A stretch of 64,000 nucleotides of DNA. Origin: Triangularia verruculosa. Lineage: Eukaryota; Ascomycota; Sordariomycetes; Sordariales; Podosporaceae. Shown here one piece after another: positions 23,838 to 36,629 of this stretch (position 1 is its first letter; every line of letters begins with the position of its first letter). A model generated the notes under the pieces. It did no database searches. It was not told where the DNA came from and saw nothing but the letters and a program-made list of their open reading frames with translations. Where the stretch lies: NCBI GenBank assembly GCA_033296885.1, contig MU863908.1, positions 217,006 through 281,005 on the forward strand, written 5' to 3'. A program made the translations under genes and the position numbers.

Positions 23838-23891
23838 GCAGTGGATGCAATATGGTATTCGAGTCGGCAGAGGTGAGATAGGGCTGGGGTG
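23838..23891. repeat. Inverted repeat, left arm (partner 24061-24117)
   Basis: The reverse complement of 23838-23891 matches 24061-24117 over about 50 positions (shared CCCTATCTCACCTCTGC and GAATACCATATTGCA). The right arm is the 5' leader of the patatin gene; 169 nt separate the arms. The left arm also leads into an ATG-containing segment on the minus strand, as if the promoter/leader had been copied in reverse. Confidence 0.7.
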
Positions 23892-24128
23892 AAAGCGAGA
23901 AAAGTTGAGAAAAAGACCGAATAGGTAGATAAATAAAGTTCTATGCTCTCGTTTACATCTGCTTGTCGCAGCCGCTGCCAACTCAGCCGTGGTGCTCGCA
24001 ATTCAGCTCCTGTAGCCTTGTCGGCTTGGGCTCCTAGATGGCTCCGATTCCTCCTCCAACCACACCCTAGCCCTATCTCACCTCTGCTATCGCGAATACC
24101 ATATTGCACCCACTGCATTTGCGCCGCC

Positions 24129-26930
24129 ATGCCCGGCAGCGACCTCCGCCTGCTCGGCCTTGACGGCGGTGGCGTGCGCGGTCTGTCCTCGCTCCTGATC
24201 CTCCAGCAGCTCATAACCGCCGTCGACCCCGAGTCGCCGCCCAAGCCCTGCGACTACTTCGACATGATCGGCGGCACCAGCACCGGCGGCCTTATTACCA
24301 TCATACTAGGCCGTCTGCACATGACTGTCGACGATTGTATCTACGCTTATACTTCGCTGTCCGACAGCGTCTTTGAGAAGAAGAGCCGCCGGGTTACGAT
24401 TAAAGGTAAGCTCTAGGGCCGGTTCGATGCCGCCGAGCTTAAGCGGGCCGTAAGGAAGATCCTGGTAAACCGCGGGTACGACAAAAACGCACTACTCAAG
24501 GACGCTCCCGATACGCCTTATAAGGTGTACGTTTTATATCGTCTTTATGGCCTATACTCTACTGACTTATTAGGTTCGTTTGTACGACGAGTAAAGAAAT
24601 TAACGATACCGTTTGCCTTACGAGCTATCGATCCCCCCGTGGTGGCACCTACCTCCTGAATTCTACGATAATATGGTAAGCGTACCGCGCTACGTTTACC
24701 GCTACAACTTTCTTCGACCCTATTACTATCGGCCCTTTTAATAAGGAATTCGTCGACGGTACGTTAGGAGCAAATAACCCTATCTACGCGTTGTAGACCT
24801 AGGCCCGAGATATATAGGGTGATTAGTTACGGGGTAAGCGGCTTAAATACGTAGTTTTAATCGGTATAGGAGTACCTACGCTGAAGCCGGTACGCGACGA
24901 CGTCTTCGGGATTTGGGCTACCCTAAAAGAGTTTACGACCGAGATAGAAAAGATAGCCGAGTAATTCCGCCGCGATTATTCGAACCTCGACGATAAAGGG
25001 CGCTATTATCGCTTTAATGTCGATTATAGATTCGAGGATGTCGGTTTAGAAGAGTCGAAGAAGAAGAAAGAGATTACGGCGGCGATTAGGCGCTACGTTG
25101 CGTCGTAGGGTATAATTAAGTAAATGAAAGTATATGTAAATAACTTTACGGGACGAAAATATTAGTTTAGTTTTTATTAATTATAATCTATTATTTCCTG
25201 ATATTTCTATTTTTTATTAACCTAATACGTACTAAATAGTAGCCTCTATTAGACGATATTTACGTTACTGGGTATACCGGTGTCGAATAAATTTGTTAAT
25301 AGACTGTCCGATATTACCGAGCTCGAATAATATCTCCTATTATATTTCCGGCGGAATTACGGGCGTAAGATATTTGTTTTTTACGGACTTAGTAATATCG
25401 GGAAGATATAATTAACTATTAACTTTATTCGACGCTACTAAGCTACGTTTAGTTCGGTTTTTTAATTAGATAGTAGGTCGGAGGACCGGCTAAGATAGAG
25501 TTTTGCTAACTATATAAGTAAGATACCGGAAGATTAGATTCTAAATTAGAGTAAGAATCCCGCTTTAAATAACGAGGACGATTTTAACTTTGTAATAATA
25601 AAGGTGTTAGAGTGGTTTACGTAGCCGGATAATACCGACTAATTACTAATCTTCGATAATGTCGATTAAGATTATAAGTAAGGCGGGTCGATAGGTATAT
25701 ATGATATTCGGCGGTACTTTCCGAATAATTATAGATCGGTATTAATTATTATATAGTTATTAAGGTTAGTATAGTTCGGCGATTCGAAACGACTGAATAA
25801 GGTGGATTAAAAATTGGGTACTGCTATATTTATATAGTGGTATGGGTAATAATTGGGTAGGTTTTAACTACGTAAGTTTTAAAGCTGAGGTTAATAGGTA
25901 GTAGTTATGGACGAGACTGGGACCGAGCTGCTCGGTTTGCTCGATAGCCTGTTATTTGCGCGTTTAGGCTGCGTTATATCTGCGTGAGACCGGGCTCGAT
26001 ATTGCGTCGTATGTTCGGCTCTATAAATAGTAGTGGGACGATTTGATAAGGTTTGATAGCGAGTTTAGTTTATCGTTAGTGAATTACGAGTAGGGAAGTG
26101 TTGGGACGACGTGGACGATATTATTTAAGGTAATTGAAGCGAGGAACGAGAATGCTTTGAATTTACTGCGGCTCTGGGCTTTTATTAATAATAAAGACCT
26201 GTGGTACGGTCTACTATAAGCTGCGGTAGACGGTGGGGAATAGTGGCCCGGATAGCTCTACGATATAGCGTATAACGAAGTTAGGTTCTTAGATATAGCG
26301 AGACTACTGCTCCGCTACTCGATAATCGAGGCCCGAGAGTCCGTGCAGGGTAGCAGCAGCTATAGCATATACCCGGTAGTGTATAGATGGACGTTACATA
26401 TATAGGATGATAACGAAAAAGGACTGTTTCTACGGCTGGCGATGGTGGTGGTTGGATTCTCAGTGCCCGACAGCGAGACTAAGGATTATTGAGTGCTCTA
26501 GCGGCGGCTTCTCCCGCATGCGGAGAGGTGCTTATGGTGGGTTAGGGGGTTCCGGGGGGGCGAGTGCGACTTCGAAGGCATTAATATAACCAACGCAACA
26601 CATATATTAAGCAACCTTTACAAAGATCAAGGCCGACTAGGAGAAGCTAAGGCGATGTACTAGCGGGCGCTATCCGGGTTTCAGACCGCCTTAAGACCGT
26701 CTCATTAAAAGTCATAGAATATTATACAGAATATAAAGCATCTACAACAAGCAAAAAGTATCCTCGATACGTTATATCTATTAATAGCACTTACTAATAT
26801 TCTTTTTAGGCTCGTCTACTATAATAAATCTACTAAAGCGAGAAAGCCGTATTAAAATCTTAAAATTACTGAAAGGCAGGTTTCGTAAATTCTATAGAGC
26901 TGGCTGAAGCTAGGTACCAAGATAAGGAAA
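24129..26930 (+). pseudogene. NLR: patatin-like phospholipase, NB-ARC, TPR (RIP-inactivated)
   Basis: ATG at 24129 follows a GC-rich leader. The patatin domain shows the oxyanion motif DGGGVRG (residues about 14-20), the nucleophile elbow GTSTGG (about 54-59), and near 24750 the FVDGTLGANNP block with the catalytic Asp. A TAG at 24414-24416 ends the first exon frame (CAG expected). A likely intron lies near 24523-24573. Then come an NB-ARC domain (FYGLSNIGK Walker A near 25385, LLIFDNVD Walker B near 25645) and a TPR remnant near 26590-26700. Patatin-NB-ARC-TPR proteins are fungal NOD-like receptors, with the patatin part acting as a lipase effector. The first 290 bp are nearly intact and GC-rich; from about 24.6 kb RIP stops are dense. 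Patatins and NLRs are frequent Starship cargo. Confidence 0.85.
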
Positions 26931-26966
26931 GTATTGAGGAGTTATTATACTATTAGGATTGTCTTA

Positions 26967-27010
26967 TGTTAAAATATAGCACTTATTCGTGGAATTTTCT
27001 AGTAGTCTCA
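26967..27010 (+). repeat. LTR-terminal motif (TGTTAAAATATAGC family)
   Basis: Matches the start at 22832 and 63907 with RIP-like changes. It lies just after the patatin-NLR relic, as 22832 lies just after the F-box relic. The body that follows to about 27130 is GC-richer than its surroundings and has no gene. Confidence 0.5.
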
Positions 27011-27650
27011 ACATTATTATTTCTGCGCCCACAACGCTCCCAACAGCTCGCCCACAGCACTCTCAACGGCTCCCAAGATTCTTAACCGGAGCTCCATATA
27101 AACCACTATCCAGACCCCCAAGTAATAGCATCATGCTATAAATCACGAACGAGACTTTAAAAGCTTTATAGTCGATACGAGAACCTTATTAATAATTTAA
27201 TCCCTTATAACCTTACCGAACTATAGATCTAAGTTAATTAGGGCCATTAAGTAATAGGGAACGATAAAGATAATAAAGAAGTTTAAATATTTATTAAAAG
27301 CTCTTTTCCTAATATAATAGTTTTCTTACTTCTTTCTCTCCTTAAGAAATAATAAATTAAGATAGTTAATATAATTAATTATTTATAGTACTTTAGGTAA
27401 GACTATAATATCTTAGTATACCACTTTCTATATTTATAGGAAATTACTTCCTATTGTACTTTTTTTTTTCGGTAATTACGTCGTTATATTCAGCAGTATA
27501 GTTCGAGACTTACTAGTCTTTAAGTAACTGCCTCACCCTCTTAAGACCCCTGTATTTGCGGTGCTCTTATCAACCTTATTTTAACCTTAATTTAGAAAAA
27601 TAAAACGTTTTAAGGATTTATAGAATTTTTTCGGAATATATTTCGGTTTT

Positions 27651-27745
27651 TATAACGAACCCCGATTAAAACCTCTAAAAGGGATACTAGGTTAAAGGCT
27701 GCTTCTAAATAATAGTTCGGTATAGCTAAAAGGTATATAATAAAG
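27651..27745 (-). repeat. Fragment of a gypsy LTR
   Basis: TATAACGAACCCC onward matches the first ~95 bp of the LTRs at 9149, 16272 and 30069, with many G-to-A and C-to-T changes. The remainder is absent or unreadable. Confidence 0.6.
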
Positions 27746-28337
27746 ATTACCAATTATCTCTCGAAGTAGGGTGGAGATAGAGACAATTGTATGCGGTCTA
27801 TTAGCTAAATTGCTAGCTGTAATCGTAGACAGAAACCCGGCGCCGTCGCCTTATTATATCTCTCTATAATAAGGACTAAGGTATTAAAGCTTGGAATAGT
27901 GATTTAATTTAACTAATAATCTTTTATAGCCTTAAGGTCTTAGTGGGGATCCTTTCGGCTAATTAATCTACTACTTTCCACTTGTATTTATCCTTCTGGG
28001 GCAAAATCGATCTTCTTTTATTCTTTTAAGATACCTAGCAGAAGATTAAGTCTTGTTTAGATGTTTAGTGCGGTATGTGGCGCTTTAGATATTATCGACG
28101 TTATACGAGGTGATTCGGGAACTTTAAGAGCGGGGTGTCGCCGCTCTTAATGTAAGAGGATAAAATCGACGAAAGTAATAAAATTAAGGTAATAAAAAAA
28201 CGATATAGATTAGGAGGAAGAAAATAATAGTGAAAGAATATTAAGAAACTATAAGATTCGTATAATCCGGGTTATAGCTGCCGATAAAGCGAGCGAGGGA
28301 ACCCGAGGCTTAGAATAACCCGTGGATTAACGTGCGT

Positions 28338-28560
28338 GATAAGCGAATGGTATAGATAAGCGAACGGTACACTTTCTTGGCACAATACAACCTTCTAACT
28401 TCTTTCACTAACCCTATTACTAATTCGCTATAGATTTACTTTCGAAAGAATCTAGAATTATTCTCGCCTTCAAAGCTATACGAAATAATCTAAATCTTAC
28501 TCTTCGAAGCGTAAGTATAATCTTGTTAGTTATATTCTTTCTACGTAATATATATTAATA
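28338..28560 (+). mobile_element. Eroded Fot1/pogo-like transposon end
   Basis: 28338-28374 contains two units resembling the 17-bp terminal units of the pogo element at 60102 (GATAAGCGAATGG, GATAAGCGAACGG, then ACACTTTC). About 90 bp on, a plus-strand frame reads SRIILAFKAIRNN and continues LTLRS, like the pogo N-terminal helix-turn-helix. The rest is lost in AT-rich sequence. Confidence 0.45.
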
Positions 28561-28779
28561 TAACTACAAAAAACTATTGCTTATATAATATTTGTCTTTG
28601 ACGAATATAGTTTTATTTTAATAATAAAACTTCAAATTAATTTAAATATCCCTTTAAGCTATTAAGGTGATATTTTAGTATATTATAATATATTACGTAA
28701 GCAATAGTAATATTCAATCAGAATTAAAATTGGTTGGAAATTGAAGGAGTTTTCTTTAATTCAATAAAAAGCGAAAAAT

Positions 28780-29110
28780 TCCGATCCGGAGAAGCGGCAC
28801 GGCTCGGCACAGCTCGGCAGGGCTTTGACCGCAACACGGCACGGCTCGGAAGAGACCTACCCGGCAGTGGAAGCTCGCCACTGCTATTGTAGTAGCCTTT
28901 GTGGCCTATTCAAGCTATTGAGCGCTATTCAACCAGTGGAAGGTCAACCGTAAGAAAGGAATTACAGTGGGATCAAAGATCGGCCAGTGGACCTTCCAAT
29001 GGAGGGATCCAAGTATATATAGGGGTCTTCACTCCCACCTTGAGCCAGTTGATATTACACACCTTTCAACCGACTTCAACCTTCTTCAATATATTATATA
29101 ACCAAGACCC
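28780..29110 (+). promoter_or_regulatory. GC-rich segment with TATA-like box, possible LTR piece
   Basis: A block in AT-rich DNA with repeated CACGGCTCGG/GGCACGGCTC and GCCAGTGGA-type units and a good TATA run (AAGTATATATAGGGG) near 29010. This resembles an LTR promoter region, but no matching second copy, TG..CA ends or target duplication was found. The plus frame at 28899-29321 shows no protein family feature. Confidence 0.3.
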
Positions 29111-29321
29111 ACACTTCTTACCTTTTATTCCTTATGATACAACGATATTTAAACACACTAACGATATCGATTTTTACCTACTTATTACGCCTACGCTCCT
29201 TACTAATTTTTTCGCTAGTAGGCTACTACGGAGGCACCGAGGCCTACTTAGACCTTCAAAATATTTAGAAGTAGTTTTTAACTTAATATCCCTTTCATTA
29301 TTAGTAAGTTTAAATAAATAA

Positions 29322-30063
29322 TACTAAAAACGTTAACGTAATACTCAAAATTATTCTAAAGCTTCGCATTAATAAATACCGACAATACCTCCTATCTAAA
29401 CCATTCACCCACTCCTCCTACTTAACGTTAACGATGGGATAAATGAGCTACAATTATTATACTTAATATTTACCGATCGTCGGTATATTTTCCAGTAATA
29501 ATATACCTACACCATCTCCTTTAGCTTATATAACTTAATTAAATCCCCAGGGCGATAATACCGCTTCTTAATACTGTATTTAATATAATATTAGCGAATA
29601 CCCCACGTTTCTTCTATTCGCGGCGAGTCCATAGGCACTACTGCTACGATAACGTCGTTTTATATAAGGTTAAGATCGTAATATAGATTTATCTTAAAAG
29701 ACTATAGTAGTATAGCTTAAGCGAAAGAAGTAATAAGTATAACGGTTAAGGCTTTTTCTTTAAGTCCTAAGTAATTATTCTATTTAAATTATTTAAAATA
29801 CTCTAAACTCTTTATCTTAAAGTAATAGTAATAACCGAACGCTACTAAGTATTTTAAATTATAATTTTCGCTTTTATCTTTAACATTAAAAAAGGAAATA
29901 AAGCAGAGGAAACAACGGTAATAATATTGTTCTATATAAAAAATTTCTGTAATTTTAATATTGTTTAGGAACTTATTAAAGTTAAGATTTTCTCGAAATT
30001 AACGAAATACCGTGTATACTTACTAACATTCTTAATATATAAAAGATTAGTATATTTTAACGA
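29322..30063. other. AT-rich stretch, no gene seen
   Basis: RIP-like TpA-rich sequence with no readable domain, ending at the target duplication of the solo LTR. Confidence 0.4.
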
Positions 30064-30068
30064 CGATA

Positions 30069-30508
30069 TGTGACGAACCCCTGTACAGAACCTCTGAAAG
30101 GGATACTCGGTTGAAGGCTACTTCTGACAATTGGTTCGGTGCAGCTAAACAGTGCACAACAAGATGTCTCAATGTAAACACAAGATACCGTGAATACAAG
30201 CTGTGATTGCATACTGCGGAACTATCTACAAGCTATTTAGTTCCTCCGTATATATAGACTCCTTTCCACGCAAGTGCTCGTCCTGCTACAGCCCTAACCG
30301 CTCCTAGCACTTTGCATCCTGCGACGTGCTAGTCGTGCTATACCCTCGATCGCCCCGAGCACCTTGCCTCCTGCAATGTGCTCGTGAGTCTTGGCGCCCT
30401 AGCACCCTGAGCCTGCTCCCACTGGTTGCCTCCTGGTTCCTTAATGATTGGCTCGGGACGCCCCGCGCCCCACATACTGTACGACCTGCGCTTGGTTAAC
30501 TTGTGACA
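30069..30508 (-). mobile_element. Solo gypsy LTR with CGATA target duplication
   Basis: Begins TGTGACGAAC and ends TTGTGACA as in the complete element; 440 bp. CGATA precedes (30064-30068) and follows (30509-30513). The first ~190 bp nearly match the left LTR at 9149, but the later part differs (its own CTCGT and GCACCTTGC repeats), so it belongs to a sister subfamily. The low number of RIP changes suggests it is younger or escaped RIP. No internal region remains; LTR-LTR recombination is the usual cause. Confidence 0.85.
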
Positions 30509-30513
30509 CGATA

Positions 30514-33001
30514 TAAGGAAGTAGGCTTTATAATCCTTTAAATAAATATGAGCTCTAAAATATAAATAATTAATATATTATCTAAATTTTCCTCGTATCT
30601 CGAGAAGTACTTACAAAAAAAGGAGGGGCTGTTATTAAAAAAAGAGGAATACCAATACCTTAAAAGGATTACCGCTTATATTTTTCTAAGGATATATATC
30701 GCTTTCTTAATGCGATAATATTCTCTTTATACTAAAGTTTTATATCCTAGATTTTATAATCGGTAGATTTCTCTAAAAACTCCTTTATAATGGTAAAGAG
30801 CTTTAAGTACCCCCCTAACGTAATATATCGTTTCTGATTGCTATAGTATTATACCGCTAATTCTATTAATAGCTCGTTGAATTTTAAACTTCCTTACTAC
30901 TTATTAGCCTCTCGTTATTAATTTAACTTATATAGTTCGGTTATTAAGGGATTTATATCTATCCTAAAGATTATAAACTCTCTAGCCTCGGGCTATCTAA
31001 GCAATTTAGATAATTAATCCTTAGGTTAATATAGTAGGGACTCGGGTAACCAAAAATTAGGTAATATAAAAGCTATTTTTACCGGTAAAGTAATATAGCA
31101 GTCTCGCATTACCTAAAACACAATACAAAAGACAGTCTATAAGAAATATAAACTTAAAATAATACTTAAGTACGTAATTCCCGTCGCAATCCGGCCATAA
31201 TAAAGATCCTTTATTACCTAAGCTAAAATATAATAACTCTATTAAACGCATATCATTACTACAGAAAAGAAATCAAAAAAACTATTTCTAACTTCAACAT
31301 TTCATATTATAAAGTAATCCTACAACTTCTTTAAGCTAAATAGTCTGCATTATAATCTATAGAAGCTATTTCTAACTCTGCACTAACTATACTCTAAAAA
31401 TAACTCTACTCTAAAAATAGCTCTTAGAATCAAACAAACCTACTCAAAAGGTAACATTCAATAACTAGCGGCTCCGTAAAGCAAGTATAAACTAGCGTAA
31501 AAACGCAATCATATATACCTAATTAAGTTAAAAACTATCTAAAATTTCGGTAAATCGGGATACAGGAATAATATTAAAAAAAATAAAATTATTTACTTAA
31601 TTTAAATGAATTTAAAAACTAATCTTAATGTAACGCTGCAAAAATTATTTCTAACTCTAACGAAAGCAGAGGTTCCCTATTTATAATCTCTACCTACCTA
31701 ACCGAATAGTCTACGCTCTAAAAATAGTTTTAAAATAATACTATCGCTTTCCTACTAAATAAAAAAAACATATATTTTTATTACGACGATCGATACACAG
31801 CTTTTCTATTAGTATTATAATTAACTAACGCTAAACCGTACAGCGGTAGTTATATATAAAACATAGGGGCATTCTTAACTAATCACCTAGGAACTAAAAG
31901 GGAATTAATTAAGATAATTAAAAAGTACTATAGTATTGAAACGCCTAAGTATATTATATACTATAAAATATTCGAAGGTATTTAGCGAAAAAATAAAACG
32001 AGTACTCTAAAAGAATTTTAATATATAATCATTCAGTTAAAATTAACTTGAAAGAATTTATTAATTTACAATATAAGTATTTTAAAAGACTAATATACAT
32101 TAATATTAAAAACTGAGGCGCTCTAATAACTCTTAATTACAAAACAAATGATATATTTATAGAACTCTTTCCAGCAGCAGTTAAGAACTAATAAATAGTA
32201 TTCCGAAAGTTTATTTTTTTAATCCCTTTAACTTTCACAATATCTTTATAATAAACTTTCTTAATTATCCTCTTAAGGATTTCTTCTAAAAATATAAACG
32301 GAAGTTTATACTTAAAATAATTAACTAAGGATACGGATTATATATATAAGTAGTTATATCGTTAAAGGCTATAATAAACTATCTATTAATATTAAATTAA
32401 CTAAAAATAAATTAAACATTTATCTATATTTATCTAATTAAAACCCACTATAGGGCTACTATAAATTTTATTATCTCCCGTTTAAGAGCACTATCTACAG
32501 TAGCCTAAACTACCAATCTTTAATAGCAGTATTCGAGACTACACATATAAGCGTCCGCCTCCTATATCTCTAATAAATACCGCCCTTTTCCTTAACTAAC
32601 TCTACCACTTAAGGTTTTAATTTTATCCATTGACATAAAAGTTAAAGAAAAACCCTATTATAATCAACCCAACGTAGTTCCATCATATTTTAAAGAGAAG
32701 GGAAGCCCCAACGTTAATTAAATCACAATTACGCGGCTTTAAGAGAGGATAGTCTAAAGTAATCCTAAAATATTAAAAGGAAGTTACTATATTAATAAAT
32801 TACTACTAAAGTTAAGCAATTATATACCTCATAGCTGCGTATTTCTTATTCAAACTAAAACAATAGCTCTAACTAGTAAAGAAAACAACCCTTTTCCCGC
32901 ATTAATCTTATCCATAATAAAATTATTATCATCAACTAAACAGTCTCTAAATCTGACCTCAATAAGCCCTAGAAAACCAATAGCTATATCTTATGCTTTT
33001 A
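30514..33001. other. AT-rich RIP-eroded stretch, no gene seen
   Basis: About 2.5 kb of TpA-rich sequence. No frame over 70 codons is credible and no domain could be read through the stops. Confidence 0.4.
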
Positions 33002-33006
33002 CTACT

Positions 33007-33551
33007 TGTTGAAATAGGTGCTATCAGGGCCTGTAGGTACAGGGCTTAAATAGCTATCGGCGTAGTACACTGAGAGCGAGGAAGACTTTGACTGCAGCGT
33101 TCGACAGTGATTGGGCACTGAAGGAAGATAGATTACAGAGACGGCGCCCTGTAATATACAAGGTAATCACAGTAATATAAGCTTGTGAGGTATTAAAGAT
33201 GTGGTAAACCAGTGTATTGAATTGACTTAGTAGGCAAGAGAATATCACAGTGAACAGTCCTGAGGGCAAGCCTCTTATAGATCTTCAGCTCTGTATTCCT
33301 CCCCAATCTCTTCTCCGTAGCTCCGTATTCCTCCCCCAATCTCTTCCCCGTTGCCATACGCTAAGTGTCTGGAACTCCGGGCACTAGCTATACGGATCTC
33401 CAGGTTGAATCGGAGGTCCGAGAGCTTACTGTAATCGCCACGGCAGAGCGTTGGTGAGTACTGTGATTCCAAGCCATTGATTGTTGTAAGCCTTATAGGT
33501 TACAGGCTTAGATACTCTGTAAAGTCCACAAATAAGTGCTGTACTTTAACA
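33007..33551 (-). mobile_element. Solo LTR (TGTT..AACA family) with CTACT target duplication
   Basis: 545 bp from TGTTGAAATAGG to TACTTTAACA, flanked by CTACT at 33002-33006 and 33552-33556. In the leftward sense it begins TGTTAAAGTACAGC, the motif also found at 22832, 26967 and 63907, and has a TATA-like box near 33275 (CTCTTATAGATC in plus sense). The first ~90 bp in leftward sense match 63907-64000 closely. No protein-coding part survives, so the superfamily is undetermined. Confidence 0.85.
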
Positions 33552-36373
33552 CTACTTAATAACGCTAATCTACTATACCCATCTTTATCAAAACGGCGCC
33601 TATAGAAATAGTCTTTAGGTTACTCGACTAAGGGGGCATAAGGAGGATACCTAGATAATATATATAGGGGGTACTCGTCGTCGGCATTAATATAAGGACT
33701 TTATTACACCGCTAGTATTAAATACCTTACCGGGAGTTTACATTATATATAAGCTTAGGGGGCCGGGTATAAATAAAGAGCCTTTAATTAGTTTATAGTA
33801 GAAAGGAGTGTTTAATACCTTTAAGTTTCTATTACGGTAAGTATAGAAATAAAGAAGCTTATAATTATCTAAGATTTCTTAAGGAAATAAATATTATATA
33901 AGAGGCCCTAAGTTAATAGGAAAGAGGGCTGAGCTATCTTTAAGACTTAGGAAGCGAGAAGAGATTATAAGCAGTTAGTATTAGAAAGGAGAGCTTAAGG
34001 TTATATAATTTTAATTACTACGGTGTAGTCTTTAAGGTATATAATCGATAGAAATATAGTCTTATAGTTTTAAATTTATATTTATAATATTTCTAAGACT
34101 TTATTATTAATTTATCATATTGTATTTATTTTTAAGCGTTTTATAAGTATAAATGGACTTTAGTAAGTATAATTTTAATATTTTAAATAGTTTATCTATA
34201 GTATATAGATATATTATATATTATAGAACTGTAGATTAAGGAACTATATATTAATAATTAATACTATAAACTTTCAGTAATAAATTTAAATATAAAATAG
34301 GCTAAAAAATACTATATTACTTTTATATTTTAATTAAGGATTATTTACATTTGTTTATTAGGTAAATTATAGCCTTTTCTATTTAATTAACGTAGGGGAA
34401 TATATCTTTATTTATTTAAGGTTATGCTATATTTTTTAATAAGGTTTATTTAACGATATCGTCTTAGTACCGAAAGTACCCTTCGTCGTAGTTGCGGTAT
34501 AGTGGTACGCTTTCTTATGTATAATTCCGTACGTCCCCTGCCAAGATATTGCTAATTATTTGATAAATAGATCTTCGCTGATTCTGCTCCTTTCTTAAAG
34601 CTCTCGAATTTTACTCCTTATTGAAAAAGAGCATAGAGCAGTCCTACCGAAGCCGAAAATATGCAGCGTCAATTATCGTTTGGCTTAGCTTTAAAACCGG
34701 AGCGCAATAGCTAGCCAGCTGCCGGTAATAGCTGGAAGAAACTCCGTACCGTAAAGGCTTACGGAGAATACCGGCGTCGCAAAGTCCGGTACGACGCTAT
34801 TATAAGAATCCTGTGTACAAACTGTCAGCATTCTAAAGCGCAGTACCAGATCTTAACGATCAAAAGGAGGATAAAGTACCTTTAAACCTCTTGTTATCGT
34901 TTTATTATAAGGCTAACGTATCTTTATTCTCTCCTTCCGCAGAAACCAGTACGCTTAAAACACCATTTTTAAAAACACTTTTCTAAGGCAACAGCCGCCT
35001 TTATAAACAAGGATCGAAGCGATATAAAATTAGTAAGGTAGGTTTTATATAGCTAAAGTTCCTCTGTTCCGCTTTACTATAACCGGGGTATACTAAAAAA
35101 TAATAAATAAACTAACGATTCTACTTTTCCGCTTATCAGATTTAAATTTCCGAAATCCTACTTTCGCAGCTTTAAGAGGTATAAACAGCCTCTATAATTA
35201 GCCTCCAGAGTTTACGTCTAATAGTATAACTGCTAGTAAAATGGAGAATATAATAATAATAATGATAATAGGCGGATAAATACCCCCGGGAATAGACTAC
35301 GACTTAAGGATGCCGAGAACGGATTATATTAATAGTTTCGATAGTGGTGCTTAAATAATAAATGGGACAGGCTACGGGCTGCGAGAAGATAGATTTTAGC
35401 CACTCGTTGTACACAACTCTATTAAGAGTAAGCTTAGATCTAAGTTGCAAGCTAACGAATAGTTAGGCAGAGGTTTAGTCTATACAGATTAGGTTTCTCC
35501 CTCCCTTCTATTATATATCAACCTAACAACCTCACCGTCTAAAGATACTCTGGCAGAATCGACGGCTATAGACATGGCGCAGGGTTAGGAGAGTTTTTCC
35601 TTTTAGTAGATAGAAAGACCTCAGAACTTCCTAATACGCTTTTAAGAGAGGGGAGGGAGATGCCGAAGTCGTATAAATCTAAAGTAGTTTATTTTAAAAA
35701 TAAGGAGTAAGTAGCGATTTGCATCGAAGATTTTAAGCCTACCTCTTCGTCTATCATCATATAGTGCCTCTAACCTAACAATTATTAGCAGCTGCATCTC
35801 TAGTTCATTGTCTCATCCTTTCAGCGACCTCTCATCTGAGTTTTTTAATGCTGTAATCTATTACTCGATTCGTATTTACGACTGCTCGAATAAAGAGAGG
35901 AAGGTTATAATGCTGACCCACTAGGATCATAACGTCAGAGGGGTTTTGTTAAAATAGGTCCCTGTAAGGCCTAATTTACAGTAATCTAGCAATTATAATA
36001 TTACGTAGTTATAAGTGTGAAGAAATAGAGGATTCGGCTAAGTCCGTCACTAAGCACTTACTTAGTACTTATGCCCGGGCTCTACTTAACGCTACAGGCT
36101 ACTTTAAAAGCTTCCATCAGGCTAACTAGTAAACTAAAATAGCTATAATTTTATAATTAAGTTTATAAGGCCTATTTACATTATTAGTTAAAAGGGCTAA
36201 GCTTTAAGCTTACGTTAACCCGCATTTTAGTTAAAAGAGTGGCGGTTTAGGTAAAGATTTATATGGGCGTGAGTCGCCTTTTTGGTAACTCTGACTAAAA
36301 TCGGTGTCCGATAAGCCGTACTTTAGCCCATTTGCTCGCTCTAGCGTGCGAGGCCCTGCAGGTCCTCTGGGGG

Positions 36374-36629
36374 GTATGTGGTAGAGGTCGAGTACAAACC
36401 CTACTACAGAGAATATTATAGTGGATTACTGAAGGAGCGCACTATAAATATAAAAAGTTACCACCCATACTCTCTATTTTACAGTACCTTTGGTGCTGGA
36501 GCCCAGTACCCCAGCAGTAAGCTTTAAGTATTGTGCGCAATTATTCTGCAGCGCTAAGTAACCCTCGAAGGTGACTGTTTACAGGGCCCTTAGGTCTATA
36601 AACCTCATACCTTATTTCAATAGGTTTAA
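36374..36629 (+). repeat. Direct repeat, copy A (partner 36915-37170)
   Basis: The order GTATGTG, GTCGAGTACAAA, TATTATAGTGGATTAC, TACCCCAGCA, TTACAGGGCCCTTAGG recurs in 36915-37170. The copies differ by many substitutions. They end in an ATTTCAATA/ATTTTAATA motif like the end of the TGTT LTR, so they may be two old LTRs of a very short or collapsed element. Confidence 0.6.

Noticed and set aside
28899..29321. 140-codon plus-strand frame after a TATA-like box
   Set aside because: Crosses from a GC-rich to an AT-rich block, no domain, and no homologous copy seen.
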